DNA from: Lentisphaerota bacterium
GTDB taxonomy: Bacteria > Verrucomicrobiota > Lentisphaeria > Oligosphaerales > JABHEG01
DNA length: 64,000 nt
Assembly: GCA_018676675.1 (NCBI GenBank)
Contig: JABHEG010000300.1
Location: 51,408 to 115,407 of the forward strand
Direction of reading: 5' to 3'
In this document: positions 46,560 through 55,782 of the stretch, in pieces
Layout: the number at the start of each line of letters is the position of its first letter
Position numbering within the stretch: the first letter of the stretch is position 1
Program-made: the position numbers and the translations under genes
Notes under the pieces: model-generated
Told to the model about the DNA's origin: nothing
The model's input: the letters and a program-made list of their open reading frames with translations, nothing else
Database searches by the model: none

Positions 46560-47273
46560 TCAAGGCGTCAGGAAGAAAAGCGTTCCGGCGATGACGACCA
46601 GCAGGTCGATCCACTCGATGGCGACCCAACGCCCAAGGTCATCGGCGGGTCCCATGACCTTCTCGATCTGCTCCTCAAGGCGGCCCCGCAACAGCCATAC
46701 GATGACACAGGAGAAGACTCCGGCGAGAAAGGCGCCGCAGAGCGTTCCTGCCACCAAGGTAGCGACGACTGCCACCACCCAGTGCGCATCGACGCGCCAC
46801 CAGGGGGCCTCGGCGTCCGGCCCGGGACCGCGGCACAGTTCCGCAAACATGGCGAAGGCAAGCCCAAGGCTGGCGACAAGCCAAAGTGCTCTGCCCGAGT
46901 AGACCAGCCACCCGACCAGGCAGATCTTCACCAGGAGAGCCACCTGAAACGCGGTAACGCGCAAGTACACTTCCTGTTCGGTTCCCGTCGCCAGCAACGG
47001 ACACTGATGCAAGAAACGAACGGTGCCGCGTAGGCTTCGTGTCCGGGTCAGCCACCAGAACAGACCGGGAAGACAGACGGCGCATGCCAATGCCGCCACC
47101 CCTGGACCGGCTGCCCAGCGGAGAACAGTTGCCAGCCACCACATACAGAGTCCTATGCAGACACCTGTGAGCGCGAAACAGGCCAGCACGGAATTCTCGT
47201 CAGCTGTCTCGTCGGCCTTGATCGGCAGCCGAGTCAAGATGTTGAGCGCGGTTCGAAAGCTCTTCATGGACAT
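46560..47273 (-). CDS. CobS-like polytopic membrane protein
   Basis: 237 residues from ATG 47273, with AAAGGAGG five bases before it. The start (SFRTALNILTRLPIK and FALTGVCIGL) resembles the N-terminus of adenosylcobinamide-GDP ribazoletransferase, the last step of cobalamin assembly, and the protein has about six membrane segments. However, the Asp-rich active-site motif expected around residue 80-100 (DGxAD type) is replaced by RTRSLRGTVRFLHQCP, so enzyme activity is doubtful. Either a diverged CobS or an unrelated membrane protein; no other cobalamin gene is nearby. Confidence 0.55.
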   Translation of the reverse strand: MSMKSFRTALNILTRLPIKADETADENSVLACFALTGVCIGLCMWWLATVLRWAAGPGVAALACAVCLPGLFWWLTRTRSLRGTVRFLHQCPLLATGTEQEVYLRVTAFQVALLVKICLVGWLVYSGRALWLVASLGLAFAMFAELCRGPGPDAEAPWWRVDAHWVVAVVATLVAGTLCGAFLAGVFSCVIVWLLRGRLEEQIEKVMGPADDLGRWVAIEWIDLLVVIAGTLFFLTP

Positions 47274-47380
47274 CGCTCCTCCTTTAGGACGACGGAATTG
47301 CCCCGCCATCGCAACATGGGGCTGGCGTGGTCGCACGGATGAGACCACAGACGCAACCGCCCTGTTGTGCACCTTCACCT

Positions 47381-47408
47381 AATATATAGGCAAAGGGACT
47401 CCCGTCAG
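47381..47408 (-). promoter_or_regulatory. Candidate promoter for the CobS-like/dUTPase genes
   Basis: On the minus strand CTGACG (47403-47408) and TATATT (47381-47386) are separated by 16 bases, about 110 bases before the CobS-like ATG. Weak -35, fair -10; assigned by eye only. Confidence 0.3.
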
Positions 47409-47436
47409 GCGTGCATGAAAAAACTCATCCAAGTGC

Positions 47437-47493
47437 TTGAAAACGGTCCTGATAGTGGTAGTTTATTTGTCTCGTGATTATCATATCATGAGA
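47437..47493 (+). promoter_or_regulatory. AT-rich leader of tRNA-Asp with imperfect palindrome
   Basis: TTGAAA (47437-47442) and TAGTTT (47459-47464), 16 bases apart, could be a promoter. Just after it, TCTCGTGAT (47470-47478) and ATCATGAGA (47485-47493) form an imperfect palindrome around TATCAT, ending 14 bases before the tRNA. It could be an operator or a second -10 region. The local AT content is clearly above that of the surroundings. Confidence 0.35.
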
Positions 47494-47507
47494 TCCGCAT
47501 CTAGTGC

Positions 47508-47585
47508 GGGGGCGTAGCTCAATTTGGTTAGAGCGTCGGCCTGTCACGCCGAAGGTCGCGAGTTCGAGTCTCGTCGCTCCCGCCA
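47508..47585 (+). tRNA. tRNA-Asp (GTC)
   Basis: A full cloverleaf can be drawn: acceptor arm GGGGGCG (47508-47514) with CGCTCCC (47575-47581, one G-U pair), D arm around AGCTCAATTTGGTTAGAGC, anticodon stem TCGGC/GCCGA with loop CTGTCAC (anticodon GTC at 47543-47545), and T arm with GTTCGAGTC. Discriminator G and genome-encoded CCA at 47583-47585. Anticodon GTC reads Asp codons GAC and GAU. Confidence 0.97.
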
Positions 47586-47728
47586 TTCTTCCTTTCCCCT
47601 CTTTCTTACTATCTCTTGTTCCATGCTGTTTCTGTGGTTTATTGCGGAACTGTCGCGGCATTATTTCCTGCCTGGTGGCGTCCACGCCGATGGGCAAATC
47701 GTGTAGTGCACAAGAGGAGGCAGACCCC

Positions 47729-49243
47729 ATGCCCAGGGACGGCCGTCCGAACATCCTTCTGATCATGACCGACCAACATCGTTACGACACGATGGGGGGC
47801 CATGGTCATACGCGATGCCGGACGCCTCGGCTGGACCGCCTGGCGGCTGACGGCATTGATTTCAGCCGAGCCTACACGTGTTGCGGGCTGTGCAGTCCAG
47901 CCCGGGCCTCAATCATGACCGGGCTGTACCCACACCGCCATGGGTTGCAGACCAACACGCACGACTTCCTGACCCAGACTGAACTCGATCCCGACATCCC
48001 AACGTTCGCACACCGACTGAGCGATGCAGGCTATCACATGAGCTATGCGGGGAAGGTCCATTTGACCTTCCCGGAACGGACTCCCTGCGAATACGGCTTC
48101 GATGAGTGGCACGTCCCTTACGGCGAGTGGCTCTCCACCAACGGGAAACAGCGCGCACGGACGGTGGCTCCGGAGTTTGGTCCGGCAAACACGTCCTTCC
48201 AGGGACCGTTCGCGGCCAAGTACGACGGCCCCCTTGAAACCCACAATGACTACTGGCGTATCGCGGAGGGCATGCGAATGCTTGAGGAACGCGCTGAAGC
48301 CCTCGAACGCGACGGCACGCCGTTCTTTCTCCGGGTCGATCTCTTCGGCCCACACCTCCCCTTTCACATCCCGGAACCCTTTTTCAGCATGTATGACCCC
48401 GCATCCGTTCCGTGTCCCCCGGAATTCGACGACTCCTTCAGGAACAAGCCCTGGATTCACCGACAGATGGTGCGCTACTGGCAGACCGAGGAAACCGACT
48501 GGGCGTTCTGGCAACCCATTGTCGCCCTCTATTGGGCCTATGTGACCATGCTGGACCACTGCATCGGAGTCCTCTTGGACAAGCTCTCCGAGCTCGATCT
48601 GGACGAGACGACGGCGGTCTTCTACTCGACCGACCACGGCGACACCTGCGGCAGTCGGCGGATGTTTGACAAGGGATATTGCATGTATGAAGAGCTATAT
48701 CACATCCCTCTCATCGCCCGATGGAAAGGCGTGTGGGAAGCGGGGCGCCGAACGGAGGCATTCGCCAACAACATCGACCTGATGGCGACCTTCCTTGACC
48801 TGGCAGGCGTTCCCGTCCCACAAGAGGTGGACTCGCGCAGCCTGCTCCCTCTGCTGGAGAACGAATCCACCCCTGCGGATTGGCCAACGGATGCCTTCGC
48901 GGAATTCCACGGAATGCAGTGGGGACTCTACTCTCAGCGAATGCTCGTGACAGAACGACACAAGCTCGTGATGAATGCAGCCGACACCGATGAACTCTAT
49001 GATCTGGTTCGGGATCCGGCAGAGCTTGTCAACGTCCTTGACGATCCGGAGTACGCCCAGCCACAGGCAGACCTCTACCGGCGCATGTTCCACCGAATGG
49101 AGCAAACACACGACCCCCTTGCCTGCGACAACTGGTGGCCCAAGTTCGAAGATGCCCGTCAGGCACTCGGTGAGTACGGCGAGGCAACCTATGGCACTAA
49201 GGCCTGGCCCGATCCCGTGCGGAGACCGCCCCCTCCGACGTGA
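47729..49243 (+). CDS. Sulfatase (formylglycine-dependent, type I)
   Basis: 504 residues; GGAGG nine bases before ATG 47729. An open frame continues upstream through the tRNA but is not coding. Begins directly with GRPNILLIMTDQHRYD, so it lacks a signal peptide and is cytoplasmic, unlike the 16.3-kb sulfatase. Formylglycine site CSPAR at 55-59; metal ligands in TDQHR and YSTDHGDTCG; substrate loop SYAGKVHL. Cytoplasmic members of this group act on imported sulfated mono- or oligosaccharides or on choline-sulfate-like esters. No modifying enzyme nearby. Confidence 0.93.
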   Translation: MPRDGRPNILLIMTDQHRYDTMGGHGHTRCRTPRLDRLAADGIDFSRAYTCCGLCSPARASIMTGLYPHRHGLQTNTHDFLTQTELDPDIPTFAHRLSDAGYHMSYAGKVHLTFPERTPCEYGFDEWHVPYGEWLSTNGKQRARTVAPEFGPANTSFQGPFAAKYDGPLETHNDYWRIAEGMRMLEERAEALERDGTPFFLRVDLFGPHLPFHIPEPFFSMYDPASVPCPPEFDDSFRNKPWIHRQMVRYWQTEETDWAFWQPIVALYWAYVTMLDHCIGVLLDKLSELDLDETTAVFYSTDHGDTCGSRRMFDKGYCMYEELYHIPLIARWKGVWEAGRRTEAFANNIDLMATFLDLAGVPVPQEVDSRSLLPLLENESTPADWPTDAFAEFHGMQWGLYSQRMLVTERHKLVMNAADTDELYDLVRDPAELVNVLDDPEYAQPQADLYRRMFHRMEQTHDPLACDNWWPKFEDARQALGEYGEATYGTKAWPDPVRRPPPPT

Positions 49244-49474
49244 GGAGGTCCGTGTACCTGAAACTGACTACCAAAACTGCACTTGTGACATTACCTTGTG
49301 AGGCCCAGCATGGTGCAGCCCACGAGAGCCGGCTGGGCATAGCGCACGGTTGCGGCGGCCGGAAGTCCCGCAGCGTGCTGTACCGAAAGCGTCATTCCTG
49401 AGCACCCCCGAAAGGGAGGGCCAAAGGGAGCGGCCTCAGGGCGATACCAGGAACCACCGGAGTACAAGATCCAC

Positions 49475-50026
49475 ATGAGCGACAACACCACGTCTCCCAC
49501 CTCCACAGCCGACATCCGGCCTGATGCAACCAGTTTCGACCGTGACGGCGTACTCAAGATCGCGGAAGGAGAGGTCTTCGGCCCCACCTTCCCTAAGCTT
49601 CCGTTGCCCAACATGCTCATGGTCGATCGAATCGCCAGTGTCAGTGCGGACGGGGGAAAGTATGACAAGGGCCTCGTCGTGGCCGAACTCGATATCGACC
49701 CCAGCCTTTGGTTCTTCCACTGCCACTTCAAGGGCGACCCTGTCATGCCTGGGTGCCTGGGGCTTGATGCCATGTGGCAGTTGACCGGATTCTACCTGGC
49801 CTGGACCGGCAAGGAGGGGAAGGGCCGGGCGCTGGGCGTCAAAGAGGTCAAATTCACCGGGCAGATCCTCCCGGAGAACAAACTCGTCACCTACCGCATC
49901 GACATCAGGCGCGTGATCAGTCGCAAACTCACCATGGCCTCGGCTGATGGCCAGGTCGAGGTGGATGGCGAGGTCATCTACACAGCCGAAGACCTCCGGG
50001 TCGGTCTCTTCTCCACCGACGAGTAG
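49475..50026 (+). CDS. fabA: 3-hydroxydecanoyl-ACP dehydratase/isomerase (FabA)
   Basis: 183 residues. Strong FabA match over its whole length: LPNMLMVDRI, FHCHFKGDPVMPGCLGLDAMW with catalytic His84 and Asp98 (quoted in part), GKGRALGVKEVKFTGQ and VIYTAEDLRVGLF. FabA dehydrates 3-hydroxyacyl-ACP and isomerises trans-2- to cis-3-decenoyl-ACP, starting anaerobic unsaturated fatty acid synthesis together with FabB, which is not in the window. The similarity to proteobacterial FabA is high, suggesting transfer. No strong ribosome site; GGAG lies 12 bases upstream. Confidence 0.95.
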   Translation: MSDNTTSPTSTADIRPDATSFDRDGVLKIAEGEVFGPTFPKLPLPNMLMVDRIASVSADGGKYDKGLVVAELDIDPSLWFFHCHFKGDPVMPGCLGLDAMWQLTGFYLAWTGKEGKGRALGVKEVKFTGQILPENKLVTYRIDIRRVISRKLTMASADGQVEVDGEVIYTAEDLRVGLFSTDE

Positions 50027-50142
50027 TAGTCCCGGACTGGAGGCTCCCGCGTTGGGCCTTTGAGGCTACCGGGTCTGCGGGTCACGAAAGCTCTGAGGAG
50101 CAAAGACCCGACAACCTAATCTCTGCCTGGGAGGCACCCGCG

Positions 50143-51837
50143 ATGACGCGACACGCCTGGTACCGAACGGCTCTGCTGTTCGCCATCCCCTTCGCTTCTT
50201 TGGCCGGTCAGCAACTGCCGAATCCGCCAAAGGCACGGTCGGTCCCCCTCAACGGAGGCTTCGAGACCGTGACCACGCCGCCGGACGGCGCGCCCATGCC
50301 CAGGGGTTGGCAGGCGAACAGCGCCCACCTGAAGTCCGGGAGTTGTGCTGCTGTGTCGGAGGGGCGCAACGGCAAGCACGCGTTCCGCCTCGATGCCGCA
50401 AAGGGCACCTTCCACGCGTTCACAGCGAGCGGCTGGCCCATCGTTCGTGGAACTGATGCAGTGGTTCGGTGCTCAGCACGCGGGAAGGGCAGCTTCCGGT
50501 TCTGGATCTACTGCTACGCTCCCGGCGTAGGGTGGGTTGGCGGGAATGTCGTAGGGCCGGAGACGGCCTTGACTCCGGAGTGGCAAACGCATGAATTCAC
50601 CCTCGCGATCCCCGAAAAGCCATTTCCCAAAGGACCGGTTGAGACGGTCAAACTCGCTGCGGTTGCAGAGAAAGGCGCCGAGCTCTTCCTGGATGATCTG
50701 ACTCTCAAGCTCGTCCTGCAGATCCCGGAGGAGACAACGGGCGAAGGCATGGACGTCGCCCTGACGCTGCCCCCCGTGCTGTACGCCTTACCGGGACTTG
50801 AGACGAGCCTCTATTTCGACAACACAGTCTTGGTTATCACGCCGGAAAGCTTGGTGTTTGACGTCAACTGTCCTTTGGGAACACAGCAGCGCGAACGGTG
50901 GCATTGCACCCCGGAGAAGGGTGATGTAGGGGACCATGTTCTCTCCCTGGCAGTCTATGACGACGGTAACAACCTTCTGGCGAGAAACAGCACGGTTCTG
51001 CGGGTTGTCCCGTCCGATGCGTCGTCCCGAATCCGCGCCCTCATGATTGGCGACAGCCTGACCCATGCTTCTGCCTATCCTGCCCGCGTGCTGGCGAACG
51101 CCGGGAAAGACGAGAACCTGCATGTTGACTTGGTCGGAACGCACGCTCCGCGGGAAGACCAGCCGGAGGTCCGCCATGAGGGCTACGGGGGCTGGACAGC
51201 TGACAGTTTCGTCCGGCGCTACAATCCCGAGCCATGGGTAGGTGGGCGACGTGCCTGCAGTCCATTTGTCTTTGCCGGCGAAGATGGGAAGCCCGCACTC
51301 AATCTGCCCCGCTACTACCGGGAACACGGCGGAGGATCAGCGCCGAACGTGGTCACCATATGCCTGGGAGGCAACGACATTTTCGGAGCTGACGAGGCCG
51401 GAAAGGCAAGTGCGGTGACGGCATCCCTGGCCAATTTCGACACGTTGATCGATGCGATCCAGCGGGCAAGCCCTAAGACAATTATCGGCCTGCTTCTACC
51501 CGCCCCACCGGCAGCCACACAGGACGCGTTCGGGGCCAACTATGGCTGTGGACAAACGCGCTGGCAGTACAAGAGAAACCAGCACTACATGGTACAGCAG
51601 ATGATCAGCCAGTACGAAAATCGGGAAGCGGAACGTGTCTATGTGGTGCCGACCAGTATCGTTCTTGACCCGGTCAACGGGTTCCCCGTCCGTATCGCAA
51701 AAGCGAACGCTCACAGCACAACCGAACTCGGGCGCCTGAACAATGGACTCCACCCATCCGAGACCGGGTACCGGCAGTTTGGCGACGCGGTCTACGCCTG
51801 GTTGAAGTTCATTGCTGCTGCAGCGGCGCACGAATGA
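50143..51837 (+). CDS. Secreted SGNH/GDSL-type esterase with N-terminal carbohydrate-binding domain
   Basis: 564 residues; GGGAGG eight bases before ATG; signal peptide about 1-22 (ALLFAIPFASLAG). Residues 30-190 are a jelly-roll binding domain (NGGFETVTTPPDG), 195-295 an Ig-like linker, and 300-560 the SGNH hydrolase with block I MIGDSLT, Gly in HEGYGGWT, Asn in CLGGNDIF and Asp-less LHPSETGYRQF supplying the catalytic His. Likely de-esterifies polysaccharide. In line with the Gfo/Idh gene that starts 51 bases later. Confidence 0.88.
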   Translation: MTRHAWYRTALLFAIPFASLAGQQLPNPPKARSVPLNGGFETVTTPPDGAPMPRGWQANSAHLKSGSCAAVSEGRNGKHAFRLDAAKGTFHAFTASGWPIVRGTDAVVRCSARGKGSFRFWIYCYAPGVGWVGGNVVGPETALTPEWQTHEFTLAIPEKPFPKGPVETVKLAAVAEKGAELFLDDLTLKLVLQIPEETTGEGMDVALTLPPVLYALPGLETSLYFDNTVLVITPESLVFDVNCPLGTQQRERWHCTPEKGDVGDHVLSLAVYDDGNNLLARNSTVLRVVPSDASSRIRALMIGDSLTHASAYPARVLANAGKDENLHVDLVGTHAPREDQPEVRHEGYGGWTADSFVRRYNPEPWVGGRRACSPFVFAGEDGKPALNLPRYYREHGGGSAPNVVTICLGGNDIFGADEAGKASAVTASLANFDTLIDAIQRASPKTIIGLLLPAPPAATQDAFGANYGCGQTRWQYKRNQHYMVQQMISQYENREAERVYVVPTSIVLDPVNGFPVRIAKANAHSTTELGRLNNGLHPSETGYRQFGDAVYAWLKFIAAAAAHE

Positions 51838-51888
51838 CCCTTGAGTACAGGAAATCCCGAACAACGGTCCAGAGACAGGAGCAAGGCA

Positions 51889-53205
51889 ATGAAACAGGCG
51901 ATAAAACGGCGGGACTTCCTGCGACGGAGCGTGACGGCGGGAGCGGGCTTCATGGTGTTGCCTTCAGGAATCCTCAGAGCGGGCAACTCCCCGAATGAGA
52001 AACTCAATGTCGCGGTCATCGGGGTAGGCGGTCGCGGGGCAGCCAACCTGAACGGCGTAAAGAGAGAGAACATCGTCGCTCTCTGCGACATCGATGCCAA
52101 CCGCCTGGCAGCGGCGGCAAAGCGTTTCCCCAAAGCCAAGGTCTATGCAGATTGGCGGAAGTGCCTTGAACAGAAGGATATCGATGCGGTCGTGTGCTCC
52201 ACGACCGATCACACCCATGCTTTCGTGAACGTCTGGGCGATGAACCGAGGCAAGCACGTCTACTGTGAGAAGCCCCTGGCCAACTCCGTATATGAGGCAC
52301 GAGTGGTTCGGGAGACGTACCTCAAGAACCGGGACAAACTCGCGACGCAGATGGGAACTCAGATCCACGCAACCGACAACTTTCGGCGCGTCGTTGAGCT
52401 CATCAAAGCGGGAGCCATTGGCGACGTTCAGGAATGTCGAGTGTGGTGCAGCCGCCGCCCTAAGGGAGGCAGCTACCTCCCTGCCGCGGGAGGGGTGCCA
52501 AAGCATATCAACTGGGATCTTTGGCTGGGGCCCTCCCAGTCGCACGCGTTCAACCCCGGCTATGTCCATGGGTGCCTGAAGTGGAACCGCTTCTGGGACT
52601 TCGGCAGCGGCCAGATCGGCGATATGGGCAGCCACATGCTGGATCTCCCGTACTGGGCCCTGGATCTACGCTTCCCGACCAGCTGCAAGGCTGAGGGAAC
52701 GCCTGTGAGTACGGACACCTGTCCGGAGTGGATGAACGTGACCTGGGACCACCCCGCTACCCCCGAACGTCCGGCACTCAAGATTCACTGGTACGATGGT
52801 GGGAAGAAGCCGGGGATGCCGGCGAAGGTCTTCAACCGCGATGAGATGTTCAAGGGGATGCTCTTCAAGGGAACGAAAGGGTGGCTGCTGGCCGACTACG
52901 GCTTCCGCATCCTCCAGCTCAGAGGCGACATGACCCACTACGACTCACCAACCCCCGAACAGCTCATCCCGAAATCTCCCGGACACCACATGGAGTGGAT
53001 CACCGGCTGCAAGACGGGCAAACCGACCCTCTGCAACTTTGACTACTCCGGGGCGCTCATCGAGCACAATCTGCTCGCCCTCGTGGCCTACCGCACCGGA
53101 CAGAAGCTCGACTGGGACGCGAAGAGCCTGCGGGCCACAAACTGCGCCGAGGCGGACCAGTTCATTAAGAAAACGTACCGCGACGGTTGGGTGCTGAACG
53201 GCTGA
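51889..53205 (+). CDS. Tat-exported Gfo/Idh/MocA family dehydrogenase
   Basis: 438 residues from ATG 51889 (AGGAGCAAGG). Twin-arginine signal KRRDFLRRSVTAGAGF, then Rossmann motif VIGVGGRG, the CEKPLA lysine motif, and a second domain with DMGSHMLDLPYWAL holding a likely catalytic His. Tat-exported members that keep nicotinamide cofactor are very abundant in PVC bacteria and act on sugars or glycosides in the periplasm (family knowledge). Convergent with the PepSY-like gene, only nine bases between stops. Confidence 0.93.
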   Translation: MKQAIKRRDFLRRSVTAGAGFMVLPSGILRAGNSPNEKLNVAVIGVGGRGAANLNGVKRENIVALCDIDANRLAAAAKRFPKAKVYADWRKCLEQKDIDAVVCSTTDHTHAFVNVWAMNRGKHVYCEKPLANSVYEARVVRETYLKNRDKLATQMGTQIHATDNFRRVVELIKAGAIGDVQECRVWCSRRPKGGSYLPAAGGVPKHINWDLWLGPSQSHAFNPGYVHGCLKWNRFWDFGSGQIGDMGSHMLDLPYWALDLRFPTSCKAEGTPVSTDTCPEWMNVTWDHPATPERPALKIHWYDGGKKPGMPAKVFNRDEMFKGMLFKGTKGWLLADYGFRILQLRGDMTHYDSPTPEQLIPKSPGHHMEWITGCKTGKPTLCNFDYSGALIEHNLLALVAYRTGQKLDWDAKSLRATNCAEADQFIKKTYRDGWVLNG

Positions 53206-53214
53206 CAACGACCG

Positions 53215-54246
53215 CTACCTGCGATGGCCTCGACGGTGGTTGTCATCATCATCGTCATCATCATCACCGTGATGGTGGCCTCCATCACCGTCGTCATCAT
53301 CGTGGTCATCGTCGTCATCGTGGTCATCGTCATCATCGTGGTCGATCGGCTCCCAGTCCGAGGTCTTGAGGAGCTTTCCACGGCCGTCGAAACGGCATTC
53401 ACGCACCTCGCCTCGGCGCTTGGCCCAGGCGACATACATCACGTTGTGACGGCCCACCAGCTCGCCCTTCTCCACCACGGCAAAGACTTCCCGCTTGGCC
53501 ACCTCAACCGTCTTCATCCTGCGCAGGTCAGGGTCTTTCGCCACGGCCCGTCTGACCGGGGCAGGCACGTCACCCATACTCAAGGTCGTTTCCTGCTCAA
53601 CAACCCTGCCCTTCCGGTCAACGATGACCTCCAGGTCACCATCTTCGTGTTCGAGCTCCATGACAAACAGCATGACCCCTTCATCATCCTCTGCCTCGAC
53701 TTCCTCCAGCGTCGTTCCGGGAAACCGGCGTTTTATCGAGGCAAGCACATCCTCGGGCAACTCCAAGAGCTCATTCGAGGCAACCTGGACCTCTCTCCGC
53801 TCGCCGCTCGCGGTGTAGTACTTCACTTCATACATGATCCGGGACTTCTCGAGCGGCACGAACCGCCCCCCGCGGGCTATGCCTCGACGTTCATGCTTCT
53901 CAACGCGCACGATTCGGCCGTCGCCAACACGGCGTCGGATCACCTTCAGCAGGGCGGCCGGCACATCTGTGATCTTGACCTTCGCCTCGATCTCACCAAT
54001 CACACCTTCCGACGTGACCTCGACCTCAAACCGACGGCTTCCCTGCTTGAGATTGACCTCATAGTAGTACGCACCGCGCTCACGCTCACGGCCAACTCCC
54101 GTGATCTTCGCGTCAGGAAAATTGGCTTCAATGACCTTTGCGGCAGCAGAAGGAAGGCGTCGGTCCGCCGCGGCCAGGGGCAGCGCCACGGCGAACAGCA
54201 GAAGGGCACAACCACGTGCTCTGATCGCTCCTGAGAATCCTCGCAT
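53215..54246 (-). CDS. Secreted PepSY-like protein with Asp/His-rich C-terminal tail
   Basis: 343 residues from ATG 54246 with AAGGAG seven bases upstream; signal peptide about 1-28. Residues 30-300 contain three or four copies of a PepSY-like (DUF2874) beta-lactamase-inhibitor-like unit: LPSAAAKVIEANFPDAKI, VPAALLKVIRRRVGDGRI, LPEDVLASIKRRFPGTTL and VPAPVRRAVAKDPDLRRM. The last 45 residues are almost only Asp and His with some Gly (runs such as DHDDDDDHDDDDDHDDDD), a likely divalent-metal-binding tail. The gene stands just ahead of a kinase/regulator pair, which in other bacteria is typical of periplasmic PepSY partner proteins. Confidence 0.82.
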   Translation of the reverse strand: MRGFSGAIRARGCALLLFAVALPLAAADRRLPSAAAKVIEANFPDAKITGVGRERERGAYYYEVNLKQGSRRFEVEVTSEGVIGEIEAKVKITDVPAALLKVIRRRVGDGRIVRVEKHERRGIARGGRFVPLEKSRIMYEVKYYTASGERREVQVASNELLELPEDVLASIKRRFPGTTLEEVEAEDDEGVMLFVMELEHEDGDLEVIVDRKGRVVEQETTLSMGDVPAPVRRAVAKDPDLRRMKTVEVAKREVFAVVEKGELVGRHNVMYVAWAKRRGEVRECRFDGRGKLLKTSDWEPIDHDDDDDHDDDDDHDDDDGDGGHHHGDDDDDDDDNHRRGHRR

Positions 54247-54369
54247 GATCGTCTCCTTGTTGCCCACCCGGTTTCTGGGGGCCCTGCATAGGCGCAGCGC
54301 CCCTTCTACCCTCCTACAATTCCATCGATAGATGACGGGAAGCTGATCATTGGATGACCATTTGGTAAT

Positions 54370-55782
54370 CTACCGTGCGAGAGGCAAACGAATGGTGAAG
54401 CAGGTCCCTTTGCCAAGCTCACTATCGGCCGCCACATCTCCCCCCTGAGCCTGAAGAACGGCCTTGGCAAAAGGCAGGCCCAGGCCGTTCCCGGGCGTGG
54501 ATCTGCTCGCGTCTGCTCGGAAAAAGCGCTCAAAGACTCGGGCGAGGTCTTCTCCCGAAAGCCCGATCCCCGTATCCGTCACATTGATGTATGCGGTCTG
54601 GTCCTCAGCCCGGACGCACACCTCCACGCTGCCGCCATGGGGCGTGTACTTGAGGGCGTTGTCGAGAATATTCGCCAGGGCCCGCTGGAGGCGAGCAAGA
54701 TCGCCATTGACGACAATGGGCTCAGATCCATCCTGGCCCCCCAGGCGCAGGCAGATGTCGGCGTCTTCAGCCACAGGTTCAAACAGCTCCACCGCCTGCC
54801 TGCAGACTGCTGACAGATCAACCGCTGCAGACTCAAGCTGGGCCACGCCGGCATGCGCCTCGGCAATGTCGAGCATGGTGTTCACCATCCCGACCAGACG
54901 GTCGCACTCCTCGACTGCTGTCCCGGCTGCATCCCTCAGCCCCGCCTCGCCCTCAGGTCGGGTGAGTCCAGATTCCAGAACGCCCCGGATGCGAGTCAGC
55001 GGACCCCGCAGATCATGCGCAATGTTGCCGGTGACCTCCTTCAGTTCGTTCACCAGACAATCGATCCGGTCGAGCATGTCGTTGAAGGCAGCCACCATGT
55101 GCTCAATCTCCTGCCCACGGTTGGCAGATGGCACGCGTGACGCGAGATCTGTCTCCCCGATGCGCACAGCCGTGAGAGCGACCTGCTCAACCCCGGACAT
55201 AGCCCGCGAAGCAAGCACCCAGACAGACACGATCCCGAAGAGAAGCATGGCCGCAGCCACGCCAAGGAAAACGCGTCGGTAGGCTGTAAACAGCTCCTCG
55301 TCCGCATCGAGGGATCGACCCAACTGCAGGATGTTGCCGTCACTGGTACACGTCTCGATCAAACGTGCTCCCCAAGCCTGGGTGGGCGCCCGCAAGGTGC
55401 GGAACCGTGCGTCACCGGGCTCCAGGTCGGTAAGGCCTGTGATCGCCGGGGCGATGCCCTTCCAGGCACTTAGATCCGAACTGGCAAGGACGGTGAGGTG
55501 AGGAGACCGGAACAGCATGACGACGTCCTCTATGCCGTCACACTCACCTTCCCGGGCAAATTCGTCGGAGAGGGCCTCTATGCCGAATTCGTCATAGAGG
55601 GCCTCGAACTCACGGGCCTCTGAGAGGAGCTCGTCATCCATGCGGGAGCCAAGCCTGTAACGCAGAAATACACTCTCGGCCATGAAGAGAAGCAGAGCGA
55701 AGACGAAAAAGAGCAAAGCGAAACAGGCAGTCAGCCGGAAGCGAACGGTGCCCGTCAGAGCGGTGTTACTACTCGAGGACAT
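54370..55782 (-). CDS. Sensor histidine kinase (OmpR-partner type, with HAMP)
   Basis: 470 residues from ATG 55782, which overlaps the regulator stop by 14 bases. Membrane segments at about 17-37 and 170-190 flank a 130-residue periplasmic sensor domain rich in Asp and Glu (EFEALYDEFGIEALSDEFARE). HAMP follows, then HisKA with TGNIAHDLRGPLTRIRG, N-box NILDNALKYTPHGG, DTGIGLS, and NGLGLPFAK. It resembles the CusS/QseC-type kinases. Reads out from the same direction as the PepSY-like gene downstream. Confidence 0.93.
   Translation of the reverse strand: MSSSSNTALTGTVRFRLTACFALLFFVFALLLFMAESVFLRYRLGSRMDDELLSEAREFEALYDEFGIEALSDEFAREGECDGIEDVVMLFRSPHLTVLASSDLSAWKGIAPAITGLTDLEPGDARFRTLRAPTQAWGARLIETCTSDGNILQLGRSLDADEELFTAYRRVFLGVAAAMLLFGIVSVWVLASRAMSGVEQVALTAVRIGETDLASRVPSANRGQEIEHMVAAFNDMLDRIDCLVNELKEVTGNIAHDLRGPLTRIRGVLESGLTRPEGEAGLRDAAGTAVEECDRLVGMVNTMLDIAEAHAGVAQLESAAVDLSAVCRQAVELFEPVAEDADICLRLGGQDGSEPIVVNGDLARLQRALANILDNALKYTPHGGSVEVCVRAEDQTAYINVTDTGIGLSGEDLARVFERFFRADASRSTPGNGLGLPFAKAVLQAQGGDVAADSELGKGTCFTIRLPLAR

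Noticed and set aside
47504..47728. Extension of the sulfatase frame upstream
   Set aside because: The frame passes through the tRNA-Asp gene; the ATG at 47729 has a proper GGAGG site and begins the family motif within a few residues.
53224..54234. 336-codon plus-strand frame starting with a long Val/Ile run
   Set aside because: Antisense to the PepSY-like gene; the hydrophobic run is just the complement of the Asp/His tail and should not be read as membrane segments.
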